Shown: positions 10,481 through 19,441, counted from the stretch's first letter. The stretch is DNA of 64,000 nucleotides from an uncultured Senegalimassilia sp. (GCF_902464545.1 NZ_CABQJR010000002.1:1-64000); one strand, 5' to 3'. Program-made: numbers and translations. The notes: generated by a model not told the origin, from the sequence alone.

Positions 10481-11341
10481 ATGCAGACAGGGTATTTCAG
10501 CGCCGCATGGAACGATGTGAAGAGCTCGCAAGGCTGGCTGGGCAAGATGTTCTTGCTGGGCTTAATCGCGTTCATCCCGGTTTTCGGCCCGGTGGTGCTG
10601 TTGGGCTATGCGTTCGGTTGGGCGCGCGATATTGCATGGGGTGTGCACATGCCTATGCCTGCGCGTATCTTCGGGAACGAGGACGGCCTGCTGTATCGCC
10701 GCGGGCTGATTTTGCTTGCCATCTGCATCGTGTGCTGCGTGGTGATTCCCGGGGTGCTCGAGGGTTGCTGGGATGCGCTTGCGGGACGCGGTTTGAGCAA
10801 CGTTTCGCATGCCGTTTGGGGCGGTGCCGGCGGTGCTGCGATAGTGAGCCCGGTGTATTCCCTGTTCAGCCTTGCGGTTTCCTTGGCATCCGTCATGTTC
10901 TTCCTGGTGGCCTCCATGCGTGCGAGCATCTATGGCAGGTTGGGGCCCGGCTTTCAGATCCCTCGCTTGTGGGCTATGATGCGCCATGACATGAAGGGTC
11001 TGCTGCGCGTGCTGGGGCTTTCCATTGTACTTGCCATCGTGCCGGCGGTGGTTACGGGTATCGCCGGGTCGCTTTTGGTCGGGGGCTTTATCAGCGTGGG
11101 AGCGTATGGGCTGTTCTCCAACGGTACCGCGCCCGACATGATGTTCGTCCTCGCTGCGGGTATGTGCCTGGTCGTCATTTGTCTTGCCATGGCTGTGGTG
11201 GTTTCGGCGGCATCGGCGTTCGCGGTGGTGATGCAGGCGCGTGCCGTGGGATACTGGACAAGGCAATTCGACGTTCCGGCATGGCGCGGTCAAGATGACC
11301 CCATGCCGTTCGAGATGGCGTCCAACGGGGCGCTGAGATAG
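10481..11341 (+). CDS. DUF4013-type membrane protein
   Basis: The 286-residue integral membrane protein starts with a short cytoplasmic helix (YFSAAWNDVKSSQGWLGKMF). Several long hydrophobic segments follow, with a Gly/Pro turn pattern (FLLGLIAFIPVFGPVVLLGY near residues 25-44) typical of DUF4013 proteins. The ATG at 10481 follows GGGAAGGAAGCGCC; upstream in-frame codons lack a ribosome-binding site. It ends 8 bp before the ygiQ-like gene, suggesting a shared transcript. No biochemical role is known for the family and none can be read from the context. Confidence 0.75.
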   Translation: MQTGYFSAAWNDVKSSQGWLGKMFLLGLIAFIPVFGPVVLLGYAFGWARDIAWGVHMPMPARIFGNEDGLLYRRGLILLAICIVCCVVIPGVLEGCWDALAGRGLSNVSHAVWGGAGGAAIVSPVYSLFSLAVSLASVMFFLVASMRASIYGRLGPGFQIPRLWAMMRHDMKGLLRVLGLSIVLAIVPAVVTGIAGSLLVGGFISVGAYGLFSNGTAPDMMFVLAAGMCLVVICLAMAVVVSAASAFAVVMQARAVGYWTRQFDVPAWRGQDDPMPFEMASNGALR

Positions 11342-11349
11342 GCGGTTCC

Positions 11350-13818
11350 GTGAAACAAGGGAATAGAAGCCAGGGGTCGCGCAGCGCATCCGAGGGGCAT
11401 GCCGGCAATCGAAGCGGCAAGCCGTCGCGCCGCAGCGGCGTGCAGGATAGCGCGAAGGGCGGCGCGGCTCATCGCAGCTCAGGGAAGCAGGGCAAACGAA
11501 ACGAGTCGGGGAGGCAAGGTTCCCAGCACGCGTTGCGCGAGGATGGGCGTCCGTGCGAAGGCGTTAATGCTGACGCGGGCAGTCGTGGATCGAAGAAGAC
11601 GCACGGCTCGGGCAAGTTGCAGGGCGCGTCCAGATCGAACAAGCCGCAAGGTTCGCACAGTTCGGGCAAAGTGCGCGTTTCTCGCGGCGCTTCCGCAGCG
11701 TCTGCGTCCAATTCGGCGAAACCCCAAGCTTCTTTGCCTCCGCGTAGCGCATTCTTGCCGGTTAGTCGCGCCGATATGGAGGAGCGCGGTTGGGACTGCT
11801 GCGACTTCGTGTTCGTGTGCGGTGACGCGTACGTCGACCATCCCTCGTTCGGCATGGCCATCATCACGCGTTTGCTCGAGGCGAATCACTATAAGGTAGG
11901 CGTGATCTGCCAGCCCGATTGGCGCGACCCTGAGAGCGTCACGATTCTGGGGAAGCCTCGGCTGGGATTTCTGGTTTCCGCCGGCAACATGGATTCGATG
12001 GTGAACCACTATACGGTGGCCAAGAAGCACCGCAGCACCGATGCGTTTTCTCCCGGCGGCGAAATGGGGCTTCGCCCCGATCGTGCGGCGGTGGTCTACG
12101 GCAACCTCATTCGCCGCACGTATAAGGATGTTCCCATTGTTCTGGGTGGCATCGAGGCATCGCTTCGCCGTTTAGCTCATTATGATTACTGGTCGAACAA
12201 ACTGAAGCGTTCGATTCTGCTTGACTCCGGCGCCGACCTGGTCAGCTACGGCATGGGCGAGCATTCCATCGTGGAGATCGCCGATGCGCTGGCGGCTGGG
12301 CTTGATGTGTCTGACATCACGTTCATCGACGGCACGGTGTATCGCGCGAAAACGCTTGAGCACGTGTACGACTACGAGCTGCTGCCCTCGTTCGACAGTA
12401 TGCAGAAGGACAACCTCGAGTATGCCCGCAGCTTTAACGTGCAGTATGGCAACAGCGACCCTTTCACGGGAAAACGCCTGGTGGAGCCATATTCCGACCA
12501 TGAGTTCGTGGTGCAGAACCCGCCAAGCAAGCCGTTGACCACCTCGGAGATGGACGCGGTATACCGCCTGCCGTATGTGCGCGCGTACCATCCCATGTAC
12601 GAGGAGGCCGGCGGCATCCCGGCGATCCGTGAGGTGAAGTTCAGCCTGACCAGCAATCGCGGCTGCTTCGGCGAGTGCGCGTTTTGCGCGCTGACGTTCC
12701 ATCAGGGGCGCATCGTGCAGGTGCGAAGCCACGAGTCTATCGTGGAAGAAGCGAAGCAGATGATCGCCGACCCGGAGTTCAAGGGCTATATCCATGATGT
12801 GGGCGGTCCCACGGCGGACTATCGCCAGCCTGCGTGCGATGCGCAGCTGCGTCGCGGCGCATGTCGCAACAAGCACTGCCTCTCGCCGCAGCCGTGCCGC
12901 AAGCTGAATGCCGATCACACGGACTACCTGCAGCTTTTGCGCGAACTGCGTGAGCTGCCGGGCGTGAAGAAGGTGTTCGTGCGCTCGGGCATCCGCTTCG
13001 ATTACGTGCTGGCCGACCGTAACAAGGGCGAGGCGTTCGTGCGCGAGCTGTGCGAGCACCACGTGAGCGGGCAGCTGCGTGTGGCGCCCGAGCACGTTTC
13101 CAACGCTGTGCTCGGCGTGATGGGCAAGCCGCAACACCAGGTGTACGAGAAGTTCGTGAAACTGTTCCAACAGGCCAACGACGCCTGCGGGCTGAAGCAG
13201 TTCGTGGTGCCGTACCTGATGTCGTCGCACCCCGGAAGCACGCTCGACGAAGCCATTGAGCTGGCGGAATACGTGCGCGACATGGGGTTCAACCCCGAGC
13301 AGGTGCAGGATTTCTATCCCACGCCGTCCACCATGTCAACGGCCATGTACTTCACGGGCGTGGACCCGCGCACCATGGAGCGTGTGTTCGTGCCGAAAAG
13401 CCCGCACGAGAAGGCGCTGCAGCGCGCTCTCATCCAGTATCGCGACCCGAAGAACCACGACCTGGTGATGGAGGCGCTGCGCAAGGCTGGCCGCACCGAC
13501 CTGATCGGGTTCGGTCCGAAGTGCCTGATCAGGCCCTATAAGAGCGAAGGTGGGCACGGCGCTGGCGCGAAGAAGGGCGTGGCGGGCGCGAAGAACGCTA
13601 TGCGTGGGCCGAAGGGTCGTGAAGGTGGTCAGGGCTCGGGCGGCAGAGGCGCTTCCGGTGGCCGCGGCGCGGCTGGTGGCGGCAAGCGCGGTGGCACCGC
13701 AGGTGGAGCTGGCGCCCGAGGGGGCTCTTCGGGCGGCGCGAACGCGGGCAAGCGCGGCGGTTCCCCGAACGGCGGCGGCAAAGGCAACGGCACGCGCGGG
13801 AAAGCGCCTCGGCGCTAG
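11350..13818 (+). CDS. YgiQ family radical SAM protein
   Basis: Members of this family bind a 4Fe-4S cluster and S-adenosylmethionine; their substrate is unknown. The radical SAM motif is C439-x3-C443-x2-C446 (RGCFGECAFCAL). The N-terminal family block starts with AFLPVSRADMEERGWD at about residue 137, followed by the B12-binding-like segment (YVDHPSFGMAIITRLL). The 822-residue frame is longer than usual. Residues 1-135 are a basic Ser/Gly-rich tail and residues after about 735 are Gly/Arg/Lys-rich, like RNA-binding RGG tails. The GTG start at 11350 has no strong ribosome-binding site, so the true start could lie further in. It follows the DUF4013 gene closely. Confidence 0.85.
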   Translation: MKQGNRSQGSRSASEGHAGNRSGKPSRRSGVQDSAKGGAAHRSSGKQGKRNESGRQGSQHALREDGRPCEGVNADAGSRGSKKTHGSGKLQGASRSNKPQGSHSSGKVRVSRGASAASASNSAKPQASLPPRSAFLPVSRADMEERGWDCCDFVFVCGDAYVDHPSFGMAIITRLLEANHYKVGVICQPDWRDPESVTILGKPRLGFLVSAGNMDSMVNHYTVAKKHRSTDAFSPGGEMGLRPDRAAVVYGNLIRRTYKDVPIVLGGIEASLRRLAHYDYWSNKLKRSILLDSGADLVSYGMGEHSIVEIADALAAGLDVSDITFIDGTVYRAKTLEHVYDYELLPSFDSMQKDNLEYARSFNVQYGNSDPFTGKRLVEPYSDHEFVVQNPPSKPLTTSEMDAVYRLPYVRAYHPMYEEAGGIPAIREVKFSLTSNRGCFGECAFCALTFHQGRIVQVRSHESIVEEAKQMIADPEFKGYIHDVGGPTADYRQPACDAQLRRGACRNKHCLSPQPCRKLNADHTDYLQLLRELRELPGVKKVFVRSGIRFDYVLADRNKGEAFVRELCEHHVSGQLRVAPEHVSNAVLGVMGKPQHQVYEKFVKLFQQANDACGLKQFVVPYLMSSHPGSTLDEAIELAEYVRDMGFNPEQVQDFYPTPSTMSTAMYFTGVDPRTMERVFVPKSPHEKALQRALIQYRDPKNHDLVMEALRKAGRTDLIGFGPKCLIRPYKSEGGHGAGAKKGVAGAKNAMRGPKGREGGQGSGGRGASGGRGAAGGGKRGGTAGGAGARGGSSGGANAGKRGGSPNGGGKGNGTRGKAPRR

Positions 13819-13933
13819 CTGAATCACAGCATATTCCCTAGGTGGAGAGGGTATACTATAGGGGTTGCATTCAACGGCGTCGGCGCTTAGGCCGTCGACG
13901 CTTTTCCCCTGCGGAAGAAAGGCGGCAGCGCGC

Positions 13934-14371
13934 ATGAAGATCTCAACGAAGGGCCTGTACGCGGTTCGCTTGATGCTGTATCTGGCGGAGCATGATGGCG
14001 GCGGCCCCGTGTCGCTGAAAGAGGTGTCCGAGTCGCTGGGCATCTCGAAGAAGTACCTGGAGCAGATCGTGTCGAACGTGGTCACGGCGAAGCTGGTGCG
14101 CTCGGTGCGCGGCGCTGCCGGCGGCTATCAGCTGGCGAAACCGGCCAGCGTGATCACCGTGCTTGATGTACTGCGGGTCACCGAGGGTTCGCTTGCGCCG
14201 GCGTCGTGCTTGGAGGATGACACCTTCGATTGCAATATGCCGGTTCCCTGCATGGAACTAGGTGTATGGCGCGGGCTGTATAAGGTGATCAACGAGTATC
14301 TGGGCGGCATCACACTGCAGAGCATCATCGACGAGCATTCGGCGGTGGCGGCGGACAGCTATTCGATTTAA
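13934..14371 (+). CDS. Rrf2 family transcriptional regulator with Fe-S cysteine triad
   Basis: The 145-residue winged-helix repressor starts MKISTKGLYAVRLMLYLAEH, with DNA-recognition helix LKEVSESLGISKKYLEQIVS and wing VRSVRGAAGGYQLAKPA. Cysteines at 92, 100 and 106 (C-x7-C-x5-C) fall where IscR binds its cluster, so the protein probably senses iron-sulphur or redox state. The ATG is chosen because it begins the conserved family sequence; GAAAGGCGG lies upstream. It ends in its own terminator and is followed by cysK. A role as a cysteine or Fe-S biosynthesis regulator, comparable to CymR or IscR, is inferred from this neighbourhood. Confidence 0.9.
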   Translation: MKISTKGLYAVRLMLYLAEHDGGGPVSLKEVSESLGISKKYLEQIVSNVVTAKLVRSVRGAAGGYQLAKPASVITVLDVLRVTEGSLAPASCLEDDTFDCNMPVPCMELGVWRGLYKVINEYLGGITLQSIIDEHSAVAADSYSI

Positions 14372-14374
14372 CGG

Positions 14375-14406
14375 AAGGGCGCGAGCTTTCAAGCTTGCGC
14401 CCTTTT
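14375..14406 (+). terminator. Rho-independent terminator after the Rrf2 gene
   Basis: The 14-bp stem AAGGGCGCGAGCTT / AAGCTTGCGCCCTT contains one wobble pair, a TC loop and ends in TTTT. Confidence 0.85.
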
Positions 14407-14480
14407 CGCTATTGAACTGGGGATACGGTATATAACCCACCAAACCGCCGGGAATAGGGGATAATTTTTCGAAATAGATA

Positions 14481-14508
14481 TTGACATTGCCTAGAGACAT
14501 AGTAGGAT
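14481..14508 (+). promoter_or_regulatory. cysK promoter with overlapping dyad
   Basis: TTGACA (14481-14486), a 16-bp spacer and TAGGAT (14503-14508) form the promoter. A CCTA-N9-TAGG dyad at 14490-14506 spans the spacer and the -10, a natural place for the neighbouring Rrf2 protein to bind. Confidence 0.65.
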
Positions 14509-14572
14509 AACAGGCATGAAAACGGCGTTCCGCACGTGGCAATCAACGGCGGACAAGCGAGAGAGGAACATC

Positions 14573-15502
14573 ATGACCATCTACAAGAGCGTGTCCGAGT
14601 TGATCGGCGGCACTCCGCTGGTGGAGCTGTCCAACTACGAGAAGAACCACAACCTTGAGGCAACCATCGTGGGCAAGGTGGAGCTGTTCAACCCGGCAGG
14701 GTCGGTGAAGGACCGTATCGCGAAGGCGATGCTCGACCAGGCCGAGGCCGAGGGCAAGCTGGACGCCGACACCGTCATCATCGAGCCGACCTCCGGCAAC
14801 ACCGGCATCGGCCTGTGCTCGCTGGCTGCCGCTCGCGGCAACCGCATCATCATCACCATGCCGGAAACCATGTCGGTCGAGCGTCGCAACCTCATGAAGG
14901 CTTACGGCGCCGAGCTGGTGCTGACCGACGGTAGCAAGGGCATGAAGGGCGCCATCGCCCGCGCGTCCGAGCTGGCCGAGGAGATTCCGAACTCGTTCAT
15001 CCCGAGCCAGTTCACGAATCCGGCGAACCCTGCCGTCCATGAGCGCACCACCGGCCCCGAGATCTGGGCGGATACCGACGGCAAGGTTGATATCCTGGTC
15101 GCCGGCGTGGGCACCGGCGGCACGCTTTCCGGCACGGGCAAGTACCTGAAGTCTCAGAATCCCGACATCAAGGTGGTTGCCGTGGAGCCTGCCGGTTCCC
15201 CGGTGCTGAGCGAGGGCCATGGCGGCGCACACAAGATTCAGGGCATCGGCGCGGGCTTCGTGCCCGACACGTTGGATCAGTCGGTCTACGACGAGGTTAT
15301 GCCCATCACCGACGAGGAGGCGTTCCAGGCCGGTCGCGAGCTGGCGGGCAAGGATGGCCTGCTGGTGGGCATCTCCTCCGGCGCCGCGGTTGCCGCCGCA
15401 ACGAAGCTGGCGCAGCGCCCCGAGAACAAGGGCAAGCTGATCGTGGCGGTGCTCCCCGACACCGGTGAGCGTTACCTGTCCACGGCGATGTTCAACTTCT
15501 AG
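14573..15502 (+). CDS. cysK: Cysteine synthase A (O-acetylserine sulfhydrylase)
   Basis: This pyridoxal-phosphate enzyme makes cysteine from O-acetylserine and sulphide. The 309-residue product has family length and shows the PLP lysine K46 in NPAGSVKDRIA, the substrate loop TSGNTGIG, the phosphate-binding GVGTGGTLSGTGKYL and the C-terminal DTGERYLST. The ATG at 14573 follows AGAGAGGAAC; an in-frame ATG at 14516 lies close to the promoter and lacks a site. The promoter carries a dyad that may be the operator of the Rrf2 regulator encoded just upstream. Confidence 0.96.
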   Translation: MTIYKSVSELIGGTPLVELSNYEKNHNLEATIVGKVELFNPAGSVKDRIAKAMLDQAEAEGKLDADTVIIEPTSGNTGIGLCSLAAARGNRIIITMPETMSVERRNLMKAYGAELVLTDGSKGMKGAIARASELAEEIPNSFIPSQFTNPANPAVHERTTGPEIWADTDGKVDILVAGVGTGGTLSGTGKYLKSQNPDIKVVAVEPAGSPVLSEGHGGAHKIQGIGAGFVPDTLDQSVYDEVMPITDEEAFQAGRELAGKDGLLVGISSGAAVAAATKLAQRPENKGKLIVAVLPDTGERYLSTAMFNF

Positions 15503-15543
15503 GGAGCGCAAAACGCCTGCTTTGCGGCGAAGCTACGCAGGTT

Positions 15544-15605
15544 GGCGAATAAGAGAACTCGGCGAAAGCGCCCTGCTCCAACTGGAGTAGGGCGCTTTGC
15601 GCGTT
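15544..15605 (+). repeat. Hairpin repeat, unit A
   Basis: GGCGAAT, two bases and GAGAACTCGG precede the cysK hairpin, which is followed by GGGCGCTTTGCGCG. The same flanks recur 238 bp downstream around an unrelated stem. Confidence 0.55.
15565..15598 (+). terminator. Hairpin terminator after cysK
   Basis: AAAGCGCCCTGCTCCA pairs with TGGAGTAGGGCGCTTT with one wobble, giving a very long stem. The T tract is short (TTT), so termination strength is uncertain. Confidence 0.65.
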
Positions 15606-15781
15606 AGGCGGGGTTTGCGTGCAAAGTGGCGTTTGCTTGCGAAGCGGGCTGTGCGCCCAGCGGGTGCTTGCATGCTAAGCGGAATCGTGCGCGATAGGTA
15701 GGCCATGCCGGATAACACGGGGTTTCGATTCCTGATGATTCGCCCATCGGTTGCGGCATCGGCGCAATTTCGGTGCAATAG

Positions 15782-15843
15782 GGCGAATGGGAGAACTCGG
15801 AGGAAGTACCCCATTTCGGGTAGGAATGGGGCGCTTCGCGTGC
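15782..15843 (+). repeat. Hairpin repeat, unit B
   Basis: GGCGAAT, two bases and GAGAACTCGG are followed by a stem CCCCATT / AATGGGG and then GCGCTTCGCGTGC. Flanks match unit A while the stem sequence differs. Between 15503 and 16076 these two units and a promoter are all I can identify; no gene is visible. Confidence 0.55.
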
Positions 15844-15899
15844 AAGGTGGGCTTTTGCGGTCGGCGCGAGATACGACCCCGTTACAATTTACCTGCCGA

Positions 15900-15929
15900 T
15901 TGTCGCGCTCGTGCGACCTTGGGTACAAT
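15900..15929 (+). promoter_or_regulatory. Putative promoter for the HdeD-like gene
   Basis: TTGTCG (15900-15905), an 18-bp spacer and TACAAT (15924-15929) would give a leader of about 140 bases. Confidence 0.5.
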
Positions 15930-16076
15930 AAGGAAAACGTTGGGGGCGGGGGAACCCGCCAAACGCGACAGGGGCGGGATGTCCGTCTATTGCGAAAGAG
16001 GCGGAAAAGCTCGCCTAGTGCGATAGCGACGGGGTTCCCGTTTCGCATGAAAGTTTATCGGGGAAAGGGGCGCATC

Positions 16077-16601
16077 ATGAGCGCGAGCAAGCACGATTGG
16101 GGATTGATCTTCGCGGGCGTTGCTTTGGCGGCGGCCGGCTTCTTCTGCTTGGTGGCACCGGGGTTGACTATCGTGACCATCGCGGCCGTGGTGGGCGCAT
16201 TCTTCCTGGTGGCGGGCGTGTTCGATATCATCAGCTACATCAGGCTGCGCAATATCATGCCGCGTAGCGGCTGGGAGCTTGCCTACGCCATCATCGACGT
16301 GCTGCTGGGTTTGATCTTCTTGCTGCATCCGCTTGCGTTCTCCGCGGTGGTGCCGTGGCTGGTGGGCGTGTGCTTTGTGGCGTTCGGCGTGTTCGAGGTA
16401 ATCGCGTCGGTGAAGGCGCACGGCTGGGGCGTCCCGATGTGGGGATGGGCCTTGTTCAGCGGCGTGCTGAACGTGCTGTGCGGCATCGCGTTCTTCGTGA
16501 CGCCTCAGATGCTCAGCGTGTTCCTGGCCATTATCCTGCTGGTGCGCGCCGCAACCCTGATGGTATACGGCTGGAACGCGGGCCGCTATATCGCTATGTA
16601 G
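16077..16601 (+). CDS. HdeD/DUF308-like membrane protein
   Basis: The 174-residue protein has six hydrophobic helices arranged as repeated pairs (WGLIFAGVALAAAGFFCLVA, GAFFLVAGVFDIISYI, YAIIDVLLGLIFLLHPLA, and three more). This matches the DUF308/HdeD architecture of three two-helix repeats. In enterobacteria HdeD is linked to acid resistance, but in other phyla the role is unknown. The ATG at 16077 follows GGGGAAAGGGG; the longer upstream frame is not needed. It stands alone between a promoter and the ligA region. Confidence 0.8.
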   Translation: MSASKHDWGLIFAGVALAAAGFFCLVAPGLTIVTIAAVVGAFFLVAGVFDIISYIRLRNIMPRSGWELAYAIIDVLLGLIFLLHPLAFSAVVPWLVGVCFVAFGVFEVIASVKAHGWGVPMWGWALFSGVLNVLCGIAFFVTPQMLSVFLAIILLVRAATLMVYGWNAGRYIAM

Positions 16602-16811
16602 CGCTGCGGGTTTGCCAGACCGAGGCGTATCTCTCGATAGCTGCTTGGCGGGCTTGCCGGTAGGTAAGTAGGTAAGCGGGTCGGCCGGTGCGTCGGGCGA
16701 GGATGCGTTCGTTCGGTAGTGCTTTGACCGCTGGTAGGGCAAAGGCGTGTGGGCTGCGTCGGGTTTCGGCTGGCGCCGTGCGCGCGTGATAAAATCGCAA
16801 CGGAAAAATGG

Positions 16812-16839
16812 GCCTCGGGCATGTGCCCGAGGCTTTCTT
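16812..16839 (+). terminator. Hairpin terminator or attenuator before ligA
   Basis: A perfect 10-bp stem (GCCTCGGGCA / TGCCCGAGGC) with loop TG is followed by TTTCTT. A TAAAAT -10-like sequence lies 17 bp upstream (16790-16795). It could therefore be an attenuator of ligA rather than the end of the HdeD-like gene. Confidence 0.7.
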
Positions 16840-16952
16840 GTCGGCTGGCATGCTGCGGTTGCGCGGCGTCGTGCCGGACGAAGTGGCAGATGGAGCTGCG
16901 AACGGGGCAGCGGCAGAAGCTGCGAACGAGGCGGCGAGCGAAAGGGCTTGAG

Positions 16953-19190
16953 ATGGCGAACGAGCAGGTGGACGGCCAGGTGGACGACAGGGCGAACGAG
17001 CAGGCGGGCGGCCAGATGGGCAACTCCGCAAGCGACCAAATGGGCAACCAGGTCATCGAGCAACAGTCCCTGTTGAGCGGGGAGGCGCTGGCGGAGGCGA
17101 CCGGCGATCCGGCGGCGCGCATCGAGGCGCTGCGCCGCGAGATCGAGCACAACAGCTACCTGTACTACGCCAAGGACGCGCCCGCCATCAGCGACGCCGC
17201 GTTCGACTCGCTGATGCACGAGCTGCGCGCGCTCGAGGCGGCGCACCCCGAGCTCATCGACCCGTCCAGCCCCACGCAGCGCGTGGGCGGTTACGTGGGC
17301 GAACAGTTCGCGCCCATCCAGCACGAGCGCCGCATGTACTCGCTCGACGATGCCATGGGCGCCGAGGAGCTCGACGAATGGCTGGCGCGCGTCAAGGAAT
17401 TCTTCGGCACCATTCCCGAGCTGGTGTGCGAGCTGAAGATCGACGGCTCGTCGGTGGCGTTCACCTACGAGGGAGGCCGCCTTATCCGCGCGGCCACGCG
17501 CGGCGACGGCACCACGGGCGAGGACATCACGGTGAACGTGCGCACGGTGAAGGACGTGCCGCTGCGTCTGCGCGACGGCGCCATGGCCGGCATCCGCGAC
17601 ACCGACGTCTCCATCGAGCTGCGCGGCGAATGCTACATGCCCAAGACCAGCTTCGAGTCGCTCAACGCCGCCGCCGAGGCCAATGGCAAGCAGCCGTTCG
17701 CCAACCCGCGTAATGCCGCCGCCGGCAGCCTTCGCCAGAAGGACCCGCAGATCACGGCGCACCGCGACCTTTCCACGTTCGTGTACGCCGTGGGCGACGA
17801 GCGAAAGCTGGTGGCGGAAACGCAGTGGGACCTGCTCAAGTGGCTGGGCGAAGCGGGATTCCACGTGAACCCCGACATCGCGTTGGTGAATAGCGTGGAA
17901 GAGGTGCGCGAGTTCTGCCGCAAAAGCCTGGAGCGCCGCGACGCGCTGCCTTACGATATCGACGGCGTGGTGGTGAAGGTGAACTCGTTCGCGCAGCAGG
18001 AGGCCATGGGTTACACGGCCCGCGCGCCGCGCTGGGCCATCGCGTTCAAGTTCCCGCCTGAGGAGAAGACCACGCTTTTGCGCGACATCACCGTGCAGGT
18101 GGGCCGCACGGGCAAGCTGACGCCGGTGGCGGAGATGGACCCGGTGCTGGTGGCGGGATCGACCGTTGCCCGCGCCACGCTGCACAACGAGGACGAGGTG
18201 CTGCGCAAGGATGTGCGCGTGGGCGATACGGTCATCGTCCGCAAGGCCGGCGACGTGATCCCCGAGGTGCTGGGCCCCGTGCTCAGCCTGCGTCCGGACG
18301 ATGCCCAGCCCTGGAGCATGCCCAAGGAGTGCCCGAGCTGCGGCAGCCCCGTGGTTCGCGAGGACGGCGAGGCGGATTATCGCTGCATTTCCATTGATTG
18401 CCCTGCTCAAGCGCTTGAGCGCCTGCTGCATTGGGCAAGCCGCGGTGCCATGGACATCGACGGCATGGGCGAGGAGATCGTGCGCCGACTGGTGGAATCC
18501 GGCCGCGTGAGCGACGTGGCGGACTACTACACGCTCGACGAGGTGGAGCTGGCGCAGCTGCAGACGGGCCGCACGAACAAGGAGGGCGAGCCGATCTGCC
18601 TGGGGCAGACCATCGCGAAGAAGCTGGTGGCGGCCATCGACGAGTCGCGTACGCGTCCGTTCGCCCGCCCGCTGTTCGGCCTGGGCATGCGCCACGTGGG
18701 CAAAACCATGGCAGAAACGCTGGCGCGCGCGTTCCCGAGCATGGATGCGCTGATGGCGGCAACCGAGGAGCAGCTGGCGGCGGTGGACGGCGTGGGCCCG
18801 AAGATCGCGCATTCCACGTACCTGTTCCTGCGCACGCCCGACAATGTACAGGTCATCGAGCGGTTGGCGAAGCACGGTGTGCGCTTGGCCGACGACGTGG
18901 AGGCGGAAGCCGCCGATGCGCTGCCGCAAACGCTTGAGGGGCTGACGTTTGTGCTGACCGGCAGCCTGACGCAAAGCGGCATGAAGCGCGACGAGGCCGG
19001 TGCGGCGCTGAAGGCCCGCGGTGCGAAGGTGTCGGGCAGCGTGTCGAAGAAGACGAGCTTCGTGGTTGCCGGCGAAGCGGCGGGCAGCAAGTACGACAAG
19101 GCTGTGGCGCTGGGTGTCCCTGTGCTGGACGAGGCAGCGCTGCTGCACATCATCGAGACGGGCGAAGTACCGACGGCGGATGGGGAATAG
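16953..19190 (+). CDS. ligA: NAD-dependent DNA ligase
   Basis: LigA seals nicks in duplex DNA during replication and repair, using NAD as adenylate donor. Domains in order are Ia (about residues 50-110), the adenylation domain with active lysine K162 in CELKIDG, the OB fold, a four-cysteine zinc finger (CPSCGSPVV...YRCISIDCPAQ), helix-hairpin-helix repeats (VDGVGPKIAHS) and a C-terminal BRCT domain (LTFVLTGSL). The 745-residue length is somewhat above the usual 670, owing to an N-terminal extension of about 45 residues rich in Gln, Asn and Gly. The ATG at 16953 follows AAAGGG. A start closer to residue 45 cannot be excluded. Confidence 0.96.
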   Translation: MANEQVDGQVDDRANEQAGGQMGNSASDQMGNQVIEQQSLLSGEALAEATGDPAARIEALRREIEHNSYLYYAKDAPAISDAAFDSLMHELRALEAAHPELIDPSSPTQRVGGYVGEQFAPIQHERRMYSLDDAMGAEELDEWLARVKEFFGTIPELVCELKIDGSSVAFTYEGGRLIRAATRGDGTTGEDITVNVRTVKDVPLRLRDGAMAGIRDTDVSIELRGECYMPKTSFESLNAAAEANGKQPFANPRNAAAGSLRQKDPQITAHRDLSTFVYAVGDERKLVAETQWDLLKWLGEAGFHVNPDIALVNSVEEVREFCRKSLERRDALPYDIDGVVVKVNSFAQQEAMGYTARAPRWAIAFKFPPEEKTTLLRDITVQVGRTGKLTPVAEMDPVLVAGSTVARATLHNEDEVLRKDVRVGDTVIVRKAGDVIPEVLGPVLSLRPDDAQPWSMPKECPSCGSPVVREDGEADYRCISIDCPAQALERLLHWASRGAMDIDGMGEEIVRRLVESGRVSDVADYYTLDEVELAQLQTGRTNKEGEPICLGQTIAKKLVAAIDESRTRPFARPLFGLGMRHVGKTMAETLARAFPSMDALMAATEEQLAAVDGVGPKIAHSTYLFLRTPDNVQVIERLAKHGVRLADDVEAEAADALPQTLEGLTFVLTGSLTQSGMKRDEAGAALKARGAKVSGSVSKKTSFVVAGEAAGSKYDKAVALGVPVLDEAALLHIIETGEVPTADGE

Positions 19191-19217
19191 CACGCGGCAG
19201 ATTCGCCTGGGGTGTTT

Positions 19218-19256
19218 CGCAAGCGTTGCCGGCGTGTGCTGCTTGCGGGCGTTTTT
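19218..19256 (+). terminator. Possible terminator after ligA
   Basis: CGCAAGC pairs with GCTTGCG across 16 bases and is followed, after four bases, by TTTTT. Confidence 0.45.
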
Positions 19257-19393
19257 CGCGACGTTTGCCCGCACGAGAATCTACCGACCGCAGCGCGCGT
19301 TTGTTCGCGCCCGCCCCACCTGGGTCGGTTCGTCGGGTATTGCGCTTACGCAAATCTACCGGGTGCCGGTGTTTCGGGGCCGTTCGCATGAAG

Positions 19394-19420
19394 GAGTTAC
19401 GAATTTGATATTCGTAACAT
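19394..19420. promoter_or_regulatory. NikR-box-like dyad, upstream copy
   Basis: GAGTTAC-N13-GTAACAT contains a 23-bp perfect dyad (GTTACGAAT / ATTCGTAAC, 5-base centre). It has the half-site and spacing of the downstream box, 54 bp away, and lies upstream of the -10. Confidence 0.65.
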
Positions 19421-19441
19421 CGAATCAGCGGGCGCGCCTGC

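Noticed and set aside
15987..19274. A 1,095-codon open frame on the minus strand across ligA
   Set aside because: It is opposite a convincing LigA, has Arg/His/Ala-rich composition typical of antisense frames in high-GC DNA, and shows no recognisable domain or ribosome-binding site.
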